A stretch of DNA of 64,000 nucleotides from a gamma proteobacterium symbiont of Taylorina sp. (GTDB lineage Bacteria; Pseudomonadota; Gammaproteobacteria; GRL18): assembly GCA_025655455.1 (NCBI GenBank), contig JAHXIV010000007.1, positions 186,001 through 250,000 of the forward strand. Direction: 5' to 3'. Below the pieces are notes generated by a model. It did not search any database, was not told the DNA's origin, and saw only the letters and a list, made by a program, of their open reading frames with translations. Numbering within the stretch: position 1 is the first letter of the stretch; each line of letters starts with the position of its first letter. The position numbers and the translations under genes are program-made. Positions 51,294 to 61,628 of the stretch are shown here, piece after piece.

Positions 51294-52082
51294 TTAACCG
51301 TATCGACCTTCAATATAATCAGCTGTTTCTTTTTTATCAGGTGTTACAAACAGATCAGAGGTTTCTTTATGTTCGATCACCTTGCCCATCAGCATAAAAA
51401 TACATTCTTCACTGGCACGTCGAGCCTGTGCCATATTATGAGTTACCAGTAATATGCTATATTCTCCACGCAACTCCCAGATTAGTTCCTCGACAGCTGC
51501 CGTTCCTTTAGGATCCAGTGCCGAACAGGGTTCATCCATTAATAAAATATTGGGTTTTACCGGTAATAATCTGGCAATACAGAGTTTTTGCTGTTCTTCC
51601 AAAGATAAAGCGGTGGCTTTTTGATCCAGACTATCTTTGACCTTATCCCAAAGTAATACCTGACGTAAAGATTTTTCAACGATATCATTATAATCTGCGG
51701 CAGAATATTTTTTATCTTTCACATGCAGTTTGTGGCCAAAGAGTATGTTTTCTTTGATTGAAACAGGCAGTGGATTAGGTCGTTGAAAAACCATACCGAT
51801 TTGTTTACGTACCTGTACTAATTCAACCTTTTCTGCATAGATATTTTGCTCCTGAACATTAATTTTACCATCAATTCGAACATAACCCAGTCGTTCATTA
51901 ATTCGATTCACACTGCGCAGGAAAGTAGATTTCCCACAACCTGAGGGACCGATTAAAGACGTTATCATGCCGTTACGGATATTTAAATCAATATCAAAAA
52001 GTGCCTGAAAAGAACCATACCATAGATTCAGCTTTTCAGTGGTGATTGCATAATCATGTGCTGTATTCATTAGTTTATCCAT
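51294..52082 (-). CDS. pstB: PstB-type ATPase with degenerate signature motif
   Basis: 262 residues. Walker A GPSGCGKS (45-52), Q-loop MVFQRPNP (Q100), Walker B LLMDEPCSALDP (D183, E184) and H-loop LVTHNM (H215) are intact. The ABC signature, normally LSGGQ, is LSLEE (159-163). It should form a heterodimer with the adjacent ATPase, whose signature is intact and whose Q- and H-loops are not. Together they give one normal and one weak ATP site. It drives the PstC-PstA channel. Confidence 0.93.
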   Translation of the reverse strand: MDKLMNTAHDYAITTEKLNLWYGSFQALFDIDLNIRNGMITSLIGPSGCGKSTFLRSVNRINERLGYVRIDGKINVQEQNIYAEKVELVQVRKQIGMVFQRPNPLPVSIKENILFGHKLHVKDKKYSAADYNDIVEKSLRQVLLWDKVKDSLDQKATALSLEEQQKLCIARLLPVKPNILLMDEPCSALDPKGTAAVEELIWELRGEYSILLVTHNMAQARRASEECIFMLMGKVIEHKETSDLFVTPDKKETADYIEGRYG

Positions 52083-52888
52083 TATCCAAAACGTCCCTCA
52101 ATATAATCCAAAGTCAGCGGATCTTTTACTTCACCATTAAAAAGTGCCTCGGTATCACCAATTTCTATACATTTTCCATCCAGAAAAAATGCAGTACGAT
52201 CCGCGAGTCGATGCGCCTGTTGTACCAGATTAGTCACTAATATAATGGTCATTTCATGCTTTAATTCTTTTAGTACATCTTCAATTCGCATCGTGGTGAC
52301 AGGATCAACAGCAATAGAGAATTCATCCAACATTAACACTTCAGGTTCCTGTGACAAAGCCCTGGCAATGGTTAAACGCTGCTGCTGACCACCGGAGAGC
52401 AGACTACCCAGAGAGTTCAGTCGATCTTTGACTTCATCCCAGAGTGCGGCACGCTGTAAACAACGCTCTACAATTTGATCCAGGGAGGTTTTGTCTTTGA
52501 TGCCCCGCAGACGCGGAGACAAGGCCACATTTTCATATATTGTTAAGGGCAAGCCCACTGGCAGGGGAAATACTACGCCGATACGGCTGCGCAGGGCATA
52601 GACATTTCTAAGCTGATGAATATCCCGGTTATTAAAGCGAATATCACCCTCTACTTTCATATTGGCATCAAAAGTATTCATCAGATTGAGTGATTTTAAA
52701 AAGCTGGTTTTACCCGCATTAGCCGGGCCGATAATGCCGAAAATTTCATTTTCATAGATTTTCAGACTGACATCACTGAGAGCAGCTTTTCCAGCATAAG
52801 AAATTGTCAGGTCATTGACTTCTATTTTACATTTCTGTGCTTTTACTACTCTATCAAACTCTGTATCAACAACTGTTTTTTCTACCAT
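52082..52888 (-). CDS. Second PstB-type ATPase, degenerate Q- and H-loops
   Basis: 268 residues, overlapping the next gene by one base. Walker A is GPANAGKT (54-61), signature LSGGQ (164-168) is normal, and Walker B LMLDEF (D188, E189) is present. The Q-loop has Pro (VVFPLP, P108) instead of Gln, and the H-loop has Asn (LVTNLV, N220) instead of His. The D-loop is IAVD. Pairing with PstB1 would restore one complete catalytic site. It overlaps the pstA stop by 7 bases. Confidence 0.9.
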   Translation of the reverse strand: MVEKTVVDTEFDRVVKAQKCKIEVNDLTISYAGKAALSDVSLKIYENEIFGIIGPANAGKTSFLKSLNLMNTFDANMKVEGDIRFNNRDIHQLRNVYALRSRIGVVFPLPVGLPLTIYENVALSPRLRGIKDKTSLDQIVERCLQRAALWDEVKDRLNSLGSLLSGGQQQRLTIARALSQEPEVLMLDEFSIAVDPVTTMRIEDVLKELKHEMTIILVTNLVQQAHRLADRTAFFLDGKCIEIGDTEALFNGEVKDPLTLDYIEGRFG

Positions 52889-53793
52889 TTTTTCTGACCT
52901 CGTAAATACATTCTTAATGCAATTGACACACTATTCATTAATAACACCATACCAATTAACACCAATGCCACCGCATAAGGTAATGCCTCAGGTACATTGG
53001 GTACCTGGGTAGACACCACAAACAGGTGTAATGATAAAGCCATGGTTTGATCAAATATACCCTGCGGTAAAAACGGCAGGAAGAATGCGGCTCCGGTAAA
53101 CATAATTGGTGCAGTTTCCCCTGTGGTTCTGGAGACCTCAAGAATAACACCGGTTAAGATACCGCTGACTGCGTTAGGTAATACCACCCGTCGAATGGTT
53201 TGCCAACGTGTAGCACCCATATTCCAGCAGGCTTCACGAAAAGCATGAGGGACTGCCTGCAATGATTCACGGGTTGAAACAATCACCACCGGCAGCGTCA
53301 TAATCGCCAGGGTTAAACTGGCGGCTAAAATACTGGTGCCAAAGCCGAAAAACATCACGAACGCACCCAGACCAAATAAGGCATGAACGATGGACGGTAC
53401 TCCGGCCAGGTTGATAATCGCCAGATTGATAATACGCGTAAACCAGTTGTCGGAGGCATACTCACTCAGGTAGATTGCCGCAGCAATACCCAGAGGGACA
53501 GAAACCAATAATGCCAGACTGACTAGCCAGACCGTGCCCAGTAAAGCAGGAAAAACACCGCCTTCTGTCATGCCGTTAACCGGATCAGTAAATAAAAAAT
53601 CAATGGAAATCATCGATCCGCCCTTTACAATCAATGTACCCAGAATTACTAATACGGGCAGGATGAGTAACAGGGTCATCATCAAAAAAAGGACACTATA
53701 GAGTTTTTGAGTCTTTTTATTTTTTACATTCAGCGCAGAAACAGAAAACATTGACTCTGCTGAATTAGCTTTTTCAAGCGTAGTTTTATGCAT
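52882..53793 (-). CDS. pstA: Phosphate ABC transporter permease PstA
   Basis: 303 residues with six predicted membrane helices. The coupling loop reads RTTGETAPIMFTGAAFFLPF, the PstA pattern, and GVPSIVHALFGLG is the family's PSI motif. It forms the phosphate channel with PstC. The first 30 residues are a cytosolic extension. Confidence 0.94.
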   Translation of the reverse strand: MHKTTLEKANSAESMFSVSALNVKNKKTQKLYSVLFLMMTLLLILPVLVILGTLIVKGGSMISIDFLFTDPVNGMTEGGVFPALLGTVWLVSLALLVSVPLGIAAAIYLSEYASDNWFTRIINLAIINLAGVPSIVHALFGLGAFVMFFGFGTSILAASLTLAIMTLPVVIVSTRESLQAVPHAFREACWNMGATRWQTIRRVVLPNAVSGILTGVILEVSRTTGETAPIMFTGAAFFLPFLPQGIFDQTMALSLHLFVVSTQVPNVPEALPYAVALVLIGMVLLMNSVSIALRMYLRGQKKW

Positions 53794-53839
53794 AGTTTTT
53801 ACCTATTTATTGTATTATTGAATTCAACTATTGATTTAA

Positions 53840-54772
53840 CTATTGATTCTTGATCCCGCGAACAATCAAATCAGCAGTCAGATTGATAATAAAGGTAATC
53901 AGGAACAGGAAAATACCAATACTGAATAACACCTGATAATGTTCTGAACCTACAGCAGTTTCACCCAGTTCAGCTGCAATGGTAGCGGTTAAGGCTCTAA
54001 CCGAATCAAACACACTGCCTGGAATATTGACCGAGTGGCCTGTTGCCATCAGCACCGCCATCGTCTCACCAAAACCACGTCCAACACCCAGTAGGATGGC
54101 ACCTAATAGTCCATTTTTTGCAGCCGGTAATACCGTTTTATAAATAACCTGCCAACGGGTTGCACCCAGTGCTTCTGCTGCTTCTCTATAACGATCGGGT
54201 ACGGCTTTAAGTGCATCTTCTGCAATAGAAGTCATAATAGGAGCCGCCATAAGACCGAGAATAATCCCTGCATTCAGTACACTGAGTCCCACCGGCACAT
54301 CAAATGTTTCAATAATGAGTGGATTCATAATGGATAAACCGATAAAGCCCCAGACCACTGAAGGAATAGCGGCTAACAATTCGACTAATACTTTGAGATA
54401 TTCCCTGGTTTTTCCAGTGGAAAATTCGGCAATATAGATTGCCGCACCCAAAGAAAAAGGGATTGCAATCAGCATGGCCAAACCTGTGACACTGGCGGTA
54501 CCGGCAATTAAAGCCAGCATACCGTATTCGGGGTCATCTTCATCACTGGGTTCCCAATATTCTGAACCAAACACCTCAGTAAAAGAAAACCCTTCCAATA
54601 AGAAACCCATGCCTTCGACGGTAACAAAAACAAAAATACCGACAACAAAAATAATGGCTGAAATACCACTGATAAAAACAATCATTTGCACCAGCTTGTC
54701 AAAATACCAGTCCATATTGCGTTGATCAAATAGATCGTCCATTTGTTTGCTACTACTCTCTAGCTTAGCCAT
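53840..54772 (-). CDS. pstC: Phosphate ABC transporter permease PstC
   Basis: 310 residues, six membrane helices. The coupling loop GFGETMAVLMATGHSVNIP is typical, as is AAIPSVVWGFIGL. It starts 2 bases after phoU. An acidic insert (GSEYWEPSDEDDPEYG, residues 69-84) is part of the periplasmic loop. Confidence 0.94.
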   Translation of the reverse strand: MAKLESSSKQMDDLFDQRNMDWYFDKLVQMIVFISGISAIIFVVGIFVFVTVEGMGFLLEGFSFTEVFGSEYWEPSDEDDPEYGMLALIAGTASVTGLAMLIAIPFSLGAAIYIAEFSTGKTREYLKVLVELLAAIPSVVWGFIGLSIMNPLIIETFDVPVGLSVLNAGIILGLMAAPIMTSIAEDALKAVPDRYREAAEALGATRWQVIYKTVLPAAKNGLLGAILLGVGRGFGETMAVLMATGHSVNIPGSVFDSVRALTATIAAELGETAVGSEHYQVLFSIGIFLFLITFIINLTADLIVRGIKNQ

Positions 54773-54774
54773 GT

Positions 54775-55839
54775 TTATACCTCATCGCCATGTAACAGGT
54801 TCAGTAAATCACTGATATATAAAGCTAAAGTGCGATACAGAGTTTCTATATTCTGATCTTCAGACTCAGAACTGATATCCCACTCTAAGGTACTGGTATG
54901 AAAAGGAATATTTTCTATATAAGAGCTGAGCTTCCCCTGTAAACTGATAATGAGATGTTGTTCTGAAATTTCCTGGTGACTTATATCATTCAGGCAGGTG
55001 GTGCTTAGTTCAGATGTTTCTACACTTCTGGAACCAAGAAAAGTGACCAGTTCCGGGCTAATGTTTGCGGCAGCTGTACGGCCGGCACTTCGATAAGTGC
55101 AAATATCAGGATGATTTTTTTGTGCAATAGCTTCAGCCAGTTGGCTTGAAATGCTATTGTCTTTATCAATAAACAGGATTTTATAAATTTTGCGGGCTTT
55201 TTGTTCACCGGTGACAGCAAAAATCGTATCTTCGCAAAGATTTTTTGCTTGATCTGCAACACGTTTAAGCTGGGTAAAAATAACAAACAGGGCTAAAGTG
55301 TCTTTGACATTTTGTTTCTGAGTGTTCTGGGTAATTTCCTGATAAACCACATCCAGGTTATATTCCATACTCCTGGCCATGACTATGGTGCTGCGTGCTA
55401 ATTCAGAGTTCAACTCTGCAAATGCCTTGATGGATTGTTTCAGCATCAATTGTGTTTCAGCGGCCAGTCGATCGATTTCTCTGCCCATTGAGCCTTCAGG
55501 AGGTGAACTTAATTGCACGGCTTCTCGTGCAATGACAACGGCGTAATCGCCCATACGTTCCAGTTCAATATTAATTCTTATAATCGAGGACAGTAAACGT
55601 AAATGTGTGCCGCTGGGCAGGTGTACGGCAATAAATTTATGACATAATCGATCAATTGCCCGCATGGTTCGGTTAATGGGATGATCATTCAGAATGGTGT
55701 TGTAAGCTAATTGTTTATCGCCGGTTTGCAAAGCATGAATCGCATCATTAACACCAGTTTGTACATTACGGGCTTGTTCTATAACCCTGCTGCGTATATT
55801 TTTCAAATCATTTTCAAGACGTTGTTCCAGATGAGACAT
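54775..55839 (-). CDS. phoU: PhoU fused to an inactive low-molecular-weight phosphatase domain
   Basis: 354 residues against about 235 for ordinary PhoU. Residues 1-210 form the two three-helix bundles of PhoU (IELERMGDYAVVIAREAV, LKRVADQAKNLCED). Residues about 218-350 (KILFIDKDNSISSQLAEAIA, RSAGRTAA) have the strand-loop-helix start of low-molecular-weight tyrosine phosphatases and thioredoxin-linked ArsC. The P-loop Cys and Arg (CX5R) are replaced by D225 and S231 at exact spacing, so it should be catalytically dead. PhoU transmits the state of the Pst transporter to PhoR. The extra domain may bind a phosphate- or arsenate-like ligand or a partner; this is inference. Confidence 0.85.
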   Translation of the reverse strand: MSHLEQRLENDLKNIRSRVIEQARNVQTGVNDAIHALQTGDKQLAYNTILNDHPINRTMRAIDRLCHKFIAVHLPSGTHLRLLSSIIRINIELERMGDYAVVIAREAVQLSSPPEGSMGREIDRLAAETQLMLKQSIKAFAELNSELARSTIVMARSMEYNLDVVYQEITQNTQKQNVKDTLALFVIFTQLKRVADQAKNLCEDTIFAVTGEQKARKIYKILFIDKDNSISSQLAEAIAQKNHPDICTYRSAGRTAAANISPELVTFLGSRSVETSELSTTCLNDISHQEISEQHLIISLQGKLSSYIENIPFHTSTLEWDISSESEDQNIETLYRTLALYISDLLNLLHGDEV

Positions 55840-55984
55840 AGTTAATTCCAGTGGGTTAAAGCCAGATTAAAAGGTTAAAGAATTATGGTTAAAGGTAAAT
55901 ATAGAATGTGAAAAGGAATGCAGGCTTAATTAGCATGCACCCCTCTCTGAACTAATACTTGCTACTCCGAAGAGACAATAACAA

Positions 55985-56869
55985 TTAGTCACATTTCACA
56001 TCTTTTGCAGGGGCATAACCTTTTTTAAGCAGAATACACTGACCTTTATCACTCATAATCCAGTCAAGGTATTTTTTAATTTCACCTTTAGGCTCACCAT
56101 TGGTATACATAAACAATGGACGGGCAATCGGGTAAGAGCGATCACTGGCGGTTGCTACGCTGGGATTAACACATGGCTTGCCGGCTTCCTGGGCAACACA
56201 GGACATTTTTATATGATCATTTGCATAAGCTAAACCACTATAGCCTATGGCGCAGGGGGTTTTTTCAACCAAATCAACCACATCTTTTGAACCGTGCATG
56301 TCTAAGGTACCCTGGCGAAATTTTCCTTTTTTACCGAGTACGGCTTTTTTGAAAAATGCATAAGTACCTGAATTATTCTGGCGACTGACAACAACAATTT
56401 TATCCTGTTTACAACCCGGAACTTTTAAACCCAGATCTGACCATTTGACGGCTTTTCCATCACGGCCAAAAATCTCTTTTAATTGTGCAAAAGAGAGTGT
56501 GTCTGAAGGATTGTCTTTATGCAAGAAAACAGATAAAGCGTCATAACCGACAATATGCTGAATAGGATTTTGTCCCTTGCTTTTTGCCAGTTTAATTTCT
56601 TTTCCCTTCATTGAGCGACTGGCATTAGCAATATCAACAGTGCCGTTAATCATCGCTGCAATTCCAGTTCCAGAACCGCCACCGGAAACGGCTATTGCGA
56701 CATCTTTATCTACATTTCGATATTCTTCTGCCCAGGCTTGAGCGACATTCACTAATGTGTCGGAACCTTTATTTTGAATTACTGTTCTGGCTGATACAGA
56801 ACTGCTTAGGGATAATAATCCAAGGCCTGATATTAAAATGCAGCTGCCTAATATTTGTTTTTTATTCAC
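55985..56869 (-). CDS. pstS: Phosphate-binding protein PstS
   Basis: 294 residues with a Sec signal peptide (to about ASA-RTV, residue 27). The mature start VIQNKGSDTLVNVAQAW, GGGSGTGIAAMINGTVDIANASR and SRQNNSGTYAFF are the PstS phosphate-binding loops. It delivers phosphate to PstC-PstA. It is the first gene of the operon and has two Pho boxes upstream. The 145-base gap after it may lower expression of the genes that follow. Confidence 0.95.
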   Translation of the reverse strand: MNKKQILGSCILISGLGLLSLSSSVSARTVIQNKGSDTLVNVAQAWAEEYRNVDKDVAIAVSGGGSGTGIAAMINGTVDIANASRSMKGKEIKLAKSKGQNPIQHIVGYDALSVFLHKDNPSDTLSFAQLKEIFGRDGKAVKWSDLGLKVPGCKQDKIVVVSRQNNSGTYAFFKKAVLGKKGKFRQGTLDMHGSKDVVDLVEKTPCAIGYSGLAYANDHIKMSCVAQEAGKPCVNPSVATASDRSYPIARPLFMYTNGEPKGEIKKYLDWIMSDKGQCILLKKGYAPAKDVKCD

Positions 56870-56920
56870 ATTGTTTCCTTTTTGCTTTTATATAAGATAG
56901 CAGCAGTATAAATATACAAT

Positions 56921-56969
56921 GTTACAGAATTATGACAATATTAGAACAAATGTGACAGGGTTATGAAAA
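56921..56969 (-). promoter_or_regulatory. Two Pho boxes upstream of pstS
   Basis: On the minus strand TTGTCATAATTCTGTAAC (56938 to 56921) and TTTTCATAACCCTGTCAC (56969 to 56952) fit the PhoB site CTGTCAT-N4-CTGTMAY. They are 31 bases apart, about three helical turns, and 52 bases from the pstS start. They should make the operon PhoB-activated in low phosphate. Confidence 0.8.
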
Positions 56970-56987
56970 TTGGATGATAGTGCTGAG

Positions 56988-57911
<924 letters not shown>

Positions 57912-58018
57912 TTAAAAATAATCAATTTATATGCTGAAAAAAGCCCCTAACAGTCTATTGTAAATTGTGGTAGGATAATAACCTAGTAATTCAATCAAGT
58001 ATTGTAGGTAGTATATTA

Positions 58019-59497
58019 ATGAAACAGTTGAAGTTTACCAATCGTTATCAGCAATTAGGCAATGATTTTTATCAAAACCAGCAGCCTACGTCAATTAAAA
58101 AACCTCATCTTATCAATATTAATCCATTGATGCTTAATGAATTAGATATTGATGAGAGCACAATTGACCATGAGTTCTTTACTGACATCAGTAGTGGCAA
58201 TGCCATGTTGGAGGATGCTCAGCCCAGTTCGTTTATTTATGCAGGGCATCAGTTTGGCCATTTTGTACCACAGTTAGGTGACGGCAGAGCTATTTTATTG
58301 GGAGAAATTCAAAATAAAAATGGACGCTACTGGGAGTTACAGCTTAAAGGTGCTGGTTTAACGCCTTTTTCACGTGATGGTGACGGCAGGGCAGTATTGC
58401 GTTCTACGATCAGGGAATATCTTTGTAGTGAAGCAATGGCGGCACTGCATATTCCAACTACTCGCTCTCTTTCAATAGTGGGCAGTGAAGAGAAAGTTTT
58501 TCGGGAAAATATTGAAACCGGCTCGGTTATGATAAGAATGTCTCCCTCTTTTATACGTTTTGGTTCTTTTGAATTATTTGCTTCCAGAGGACAGCATAGG
58601 CAAATTAAACAATTAGCTGATTTTGTGATTAGACATTATTATCAGGATATTGATTTGCGAAGTACTGACTATAATCCTTATCAAAAATGGCTGGAAAAAG
58701 TCGTCAATAAAACAGCTGAATTGATTGCCGCATGGCAGGCTGAGGGATTTGCCCATGGCGTTATGAATACTGATAATATGTCAATTTTAGGTCTGACAAT
58801 TGATTACGGCCCATTTGCATTCCTGGATAATTATGACAGTCAGTTTATTTGTAATCACTCTGATCATCAGGGGCGTTACCGTTTTGAAAATCAGCCGTCG
58901 ATTGCGTTCTGGAATTTAAATTGTCTGGCCAGAAGCGTATTGGATTTAATGGATGTAGAAGAGGCCAAGCAGGCTTTATCTGGCTATGAAAAAGACTATA
59001 ACCGTTATTATTTAAAATTAATGCAAAATAAATCAGGTTTATTTGAGAAAAATGACAAGCAGCATGAAGCACTTATTTTTTCGCTATTAAATATTATGCA
59101 GGAACAGCAGGTTGACTATAGCCTGTTTTTTAGAAAGCTCGCTGATTTTGAGTTTGATCAAGTCTCACGGCAGGCAAATAGTGATTTGCTTGAATTATTT
59201 AATGATGCTGATACTTTTAATCAATGGGCTGGAGAATATCATCAAAATCTAAAATCCCAGCCTTTATCTGCAGAGGCACGTAAGGAAAAAATGAACAGCA
59301 TCAATCCTAAGTATATTCTGCGCAATTATATCGCACAAATGATCATAGAGCGTGCTGAGCAACAGCAGGATTATGCCTACTTGGATCAGTGGCTGAAAGT
59401 ATTACAAAATCCTTATGATGAGCATCCGGAAATGGCAGAATACGCAGGACACCCACCAGCCTGGGCAGGTCAAATCTCTGTCAGTTGTTCTTCCTAG
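58019..59497 (+). CDS. selO: SelO-family protein adenylyltransferase
   Basis: 492 residues. The atypical kinase fold is shown by GDGRAILLGE, LQLKGAGLTPFSRDGDGRA, RSTIREYLCSEA and HGVMNTDNMSILGLTIDYG (metal and nucleotide-binding residues). SelO transfers AMP to Ser, Thr or Tyr of target proteins, in response to redox stress. The C-terminus ends SCSS, the place of the selenocysteine-type tail seen in eukaryotic relatives. It converges with the DUF938 gene. Confidence 0.93.
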   Translation: MKQLKFTNRYQQLGNDFYQNQQPTSIKKPHLININPLMLNELDIDESTIDHEFFTDISSGNAMLEDAQPSSFIYAGHQFGHFVPQLGDGRAILLGEIQNKNGRYWELQLKGAGLTPFSRDGDGRAVLRSTIREYLCSEAMAALHIPTTRSLSIVGSEEKVFRENIETGSVMIRMSPSFIRFGSFELFASRGQHRQIKQLADFVIRHYYQDIDLRSTDYNPYQKWLEKVVNKTAELIAAWQAEGFAHGVMNTDNMSILGLTIDYGPFAFLDNYDSQFICNHSDHQGRYRFENQPSIAFWNLNCLARSVLDLMDVEEAKQALSGYEKDYNRYYLKLMQNKSGLFEKNDKQHEALIFSLLNIMQEQQVDYSLFFRKLADFEFDQVSRQANSDLLELFNDADTFNQWAGEYHQNLKSQPLSAEARKEKMNSINPKYILRNYIAQMIIERAEQQQDYAYLDQWLKVLQNPYDEHPEMAEYAGHPPAWAGQISVSCSS

Positions 59498-59507
59498 ATA
59501 TGATGTA

Positions 59508-60098
59508 TTATTTTTTTTTCCAGCAAAGTATTTTATTATTGGCGGGCATATCAATTTGCTGAGAAAATTCCAGCCCGGATTGTTTAGCCAGAGAATTCAA
59601 AAATTCGAAGTCTTTTATCTCACTATCAGGGTTTTGTTGCTTTAGCCAGAGGTCAAAACGTGCGTTACTTTCTGCAGTGTATTGACCATTATAATTGAAG
59701 GGGCCGTAAAGAATGAAAAGTCCCTCTTTTTGCAGCTGGCTGCCTACTCTACTGAAGAAAGCTTCTACTTCGGCTTTGCTCATAATATGAGCTGTATTGG
59801 CAGAAAAAATAATATCAATTGCTAACTCAGGCCAGTTGGATTTTTTCACATCCAGTTCAAATGGATAGTGAAGATTACTCAACTGAGCTTCGTCCAGCCA
59901 TAGTTTTATAGCAGGATGATTTTCAGGACGGTCACTGGTATACCATTCAAGGTGCGGCATTTTTTTTGAAAAATAAACAGCATGTTGTCCGGTGCCGCTG
60001 CCTATTTCAAGTATATTGGCTGGATGAGGACATAGTAATTTCAGTTGTTTGAGGATGACAGCCTGATTTTGAACACATGATTCAGAAAATGGTTTCAA
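59508..60098 (-). CDS. DUF938-family SAM-dependent methyltransferase
   Basis: 196 residues. The SAM motif ILEIGSGTGQHAVYF is near residue 30, then TSDRPE, FSANTAHIMSKAEVEAF and GPFNYNGQYTAESN, typical of DUF938 proteins. Substrate unknown. It overlaps the GNAT-type gene upstream by 4 bases and should be co-translated. Confidence 0.88.
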   Translation of the reverse strand: MKPFSESCVQNQAVILKQLKLLCPHPANILEIGSGTGQHAVYFSKKMPHLEWYTSDRPENHPAIKLWLDEAQLSNLHYPFELDVKKSNWPELAIDIIFSANTAHIMSKAEVEAFFSRVGSQLQKEGLFILYGPFNYNGQYTAESNARFDLWLKQQNPDSEIKDFEFLNSLAKQSGLEFSQQIDMPANNKILCWKKK

Positions 60099-61258
60099 TG
60101 TTTTTTCCCCTGAGAGCCATCAGCAAATAAAGGGTGCTTATAAGGTAAATGTTGATTGAGCTGCTGCATATAATCTACAACAGCAGCTTGTTCATGATTG
60201 ATAAATTGTTCAATAGAGGCCTTAAAATGAGGCTCACTTAAATAATGACTGGATTTGGTTAAAACAGGAATAAATCCCCTGGCAATCTTATGCTCTCCCT
60301 GTGCTCCAGGTTCAAATTTTTCCAGGCCATGATGGATACAATATTCTATCCCTTGATAGTAACATGCTTCAAAGTGTAAATTATCAATAGACTTCTGACA
60401 TCCCCAGAAACGACCGTATAAGGTCGTATCACTTTTATACATTAGTGAACCAGCGATGCAGTGATTATTTTTGTCAGCCATAACCAATACTACCTGAGCG
60501 GATAAAGTTCTGGCTATGGTCTGAAAAAACTCACAATTTAGTGTGGCCATACCCCATTTTTCTGCAAAAGTGGCTAAATAAAAACGGGTAAAATCCTGCC
60601 AGTCTTTTTCTGTGCTGGTAAAACCGTCTAAAATTCTAAAAGTGACTCCACTTTGTTTGATGCTGTTACGCTCTTTACGGATATTTTTTCGTTTTCTGGA
60701 AGATAAAGCGGATAAAAAATCATCAAAATCCTTATAATTATTATTATGCCAGTGAAATTGACAATCGTAGCGGGTATATAGCTTCTGATCTGATAGCCAT
60801 TGCTGTTCGGTATTAGCAGGAAATAGACAATGAAAACTGCTATAATGGTATTGTTGTGCAACTTGTTTGGCTGTTTTTATTAATAAAGGAACAATTTTTT
60901 CTTCCTGACCTGCCAGAGATAATAAACGTTGACCTTGAATGGGTGTATAGGGAATACATGAGACCAATTTTGGAAAATATTGCAGTCCATGTCTCTGGTA
61001 GGCATCACTCCAGGCTTGATCAAATACGAATTCACCATAGGAATTATGTTTTTCGTATAAAGGCATTGCGCCAAGTAGTTGATTGTTTTCATAAATAACA
61101 ATATGTCTGGGAATCCAGCCAAATTTTTCAGCTGCGCAGTGATGTATTTCCAAAGCGTGTAGGAACTCGTATCGGATAAAAGGATTATTATCAACCAGTA
61201 AAGCATTCCATTGTTGTTTATCAATTTCACTGATTGACTGGCAAATTTTTATTTCCAT
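60095..61258 (-). CDS. GNAT-like/peptidogalycan-type acyltransferase (COG3146)
   Basis: 387 residues. Two GNAT-like halves are present. The pattern ISEIDKQQWNAL at the N-terminus, FDQAWSDAYQR, RKRKNIRKERNSIKQSGV and ARGFIPVLTKSSH match the COG3146/DUF482 group. Members resemble peptidoglycan aminoacyl-transfer (FemX-like) enzymes. The substrate is unknown. Confidence 0.85.
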   Translation of the reverse strand: MEIKICQSISEIDKQQWNALLVDNNPFIRYEFLHALEIHHCAAEKFGWIPRHIVIYENNQLLGAMPLYEKHNSYGEFVFDQAWSDAYQRHGLQYFPKLVSCIPYTPIQGQRLLSLAGQEEKIVPLLIKTAKQVAQQYHYSSFHCLFPANTEQQWLSDQKLYTRYDCQFHWHNNNYKDFDDFLSALSSRKRKNIRKERNSIKQSGVTFRILDGFTSTEKDWQDFTRFYLATFAEKWGMATLNCEFFQTIARTLSAQVVLVMADKNNHCIAGSLMYKSDTTLYGRFWGCQKSIDNLHFEACYYQGIEYCIHHGLEKFEPGAQGEHKIARGFIPVLTKSSHYLSEPHFKASIEQFINHEQAAVVDYMQQLNQHLPYKHPLFADGSQGKKH

Positions 61259-61424
61259 AAAGATACCCGTTAGAGATATGTATTGAATCCAGAGCTAAAT
61301 TAATAAAGTCATAGGTATAATCTTATACCAAAAACAGCATGAATTTTTATTATTTGTCATAAATTTGACACAAAATAAAAATATACTGTTCTTACTAAAA
61401 CCAAAAAGAGAACAGAAAAATGAA
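61259..61424. other. AT-rich promoter region
   Basis: It lies between divergent genes and has no gene. TTTGTCATAAATTTGACAC (61356-61374) carries two TTTGWCA-like parts; no further claim is made. Confidence 0.3.
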
Positions 61425-61627
61425 ATGAATCAGAACAATAAAAATGCAGTACCTGATCAGCAATTCAATAAAAGCTTAATATCAAATACTCTCAAATTAA
61501 TGGTCTTGATGCTTTGATGGGAACTCTTACATTACCACTCATAGATCGCTATGAAACTCATTCCTATATTCAACACCTTAAAAGTAAATATCATATCCAT
61601 ATGGATGAACTGGAGCGCAAGGATTAA
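61425..61627 (+). pseudogene. Frameshifted small gene or small protein upstream of the GHKL gene
   Basis: The frame from 61425 reads MNQNNKNAVPDQQFNKSLIS and soon stops. The next frame, open from about 61481, reads IKYSQINGLDALMGTLTLP, then RYETHSYIQHLKSKYHIHMD, and ends at 61627. A single base change between the two would give one protein of about 66 residues. Alternatively the ATG at 61517 starts a 36-residue protein. Its stop is one base from the next gene's start. Confidence 0.45.
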
Positions 61628-61628
61628 T

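Noticed and set aside
61551-61628. Upstream start for the GHKL gene
   Set aside because: The 26 extra residues overlap the small frame that ends at 61627 in another phase, and the ATG at 61629 has a proper RBS.
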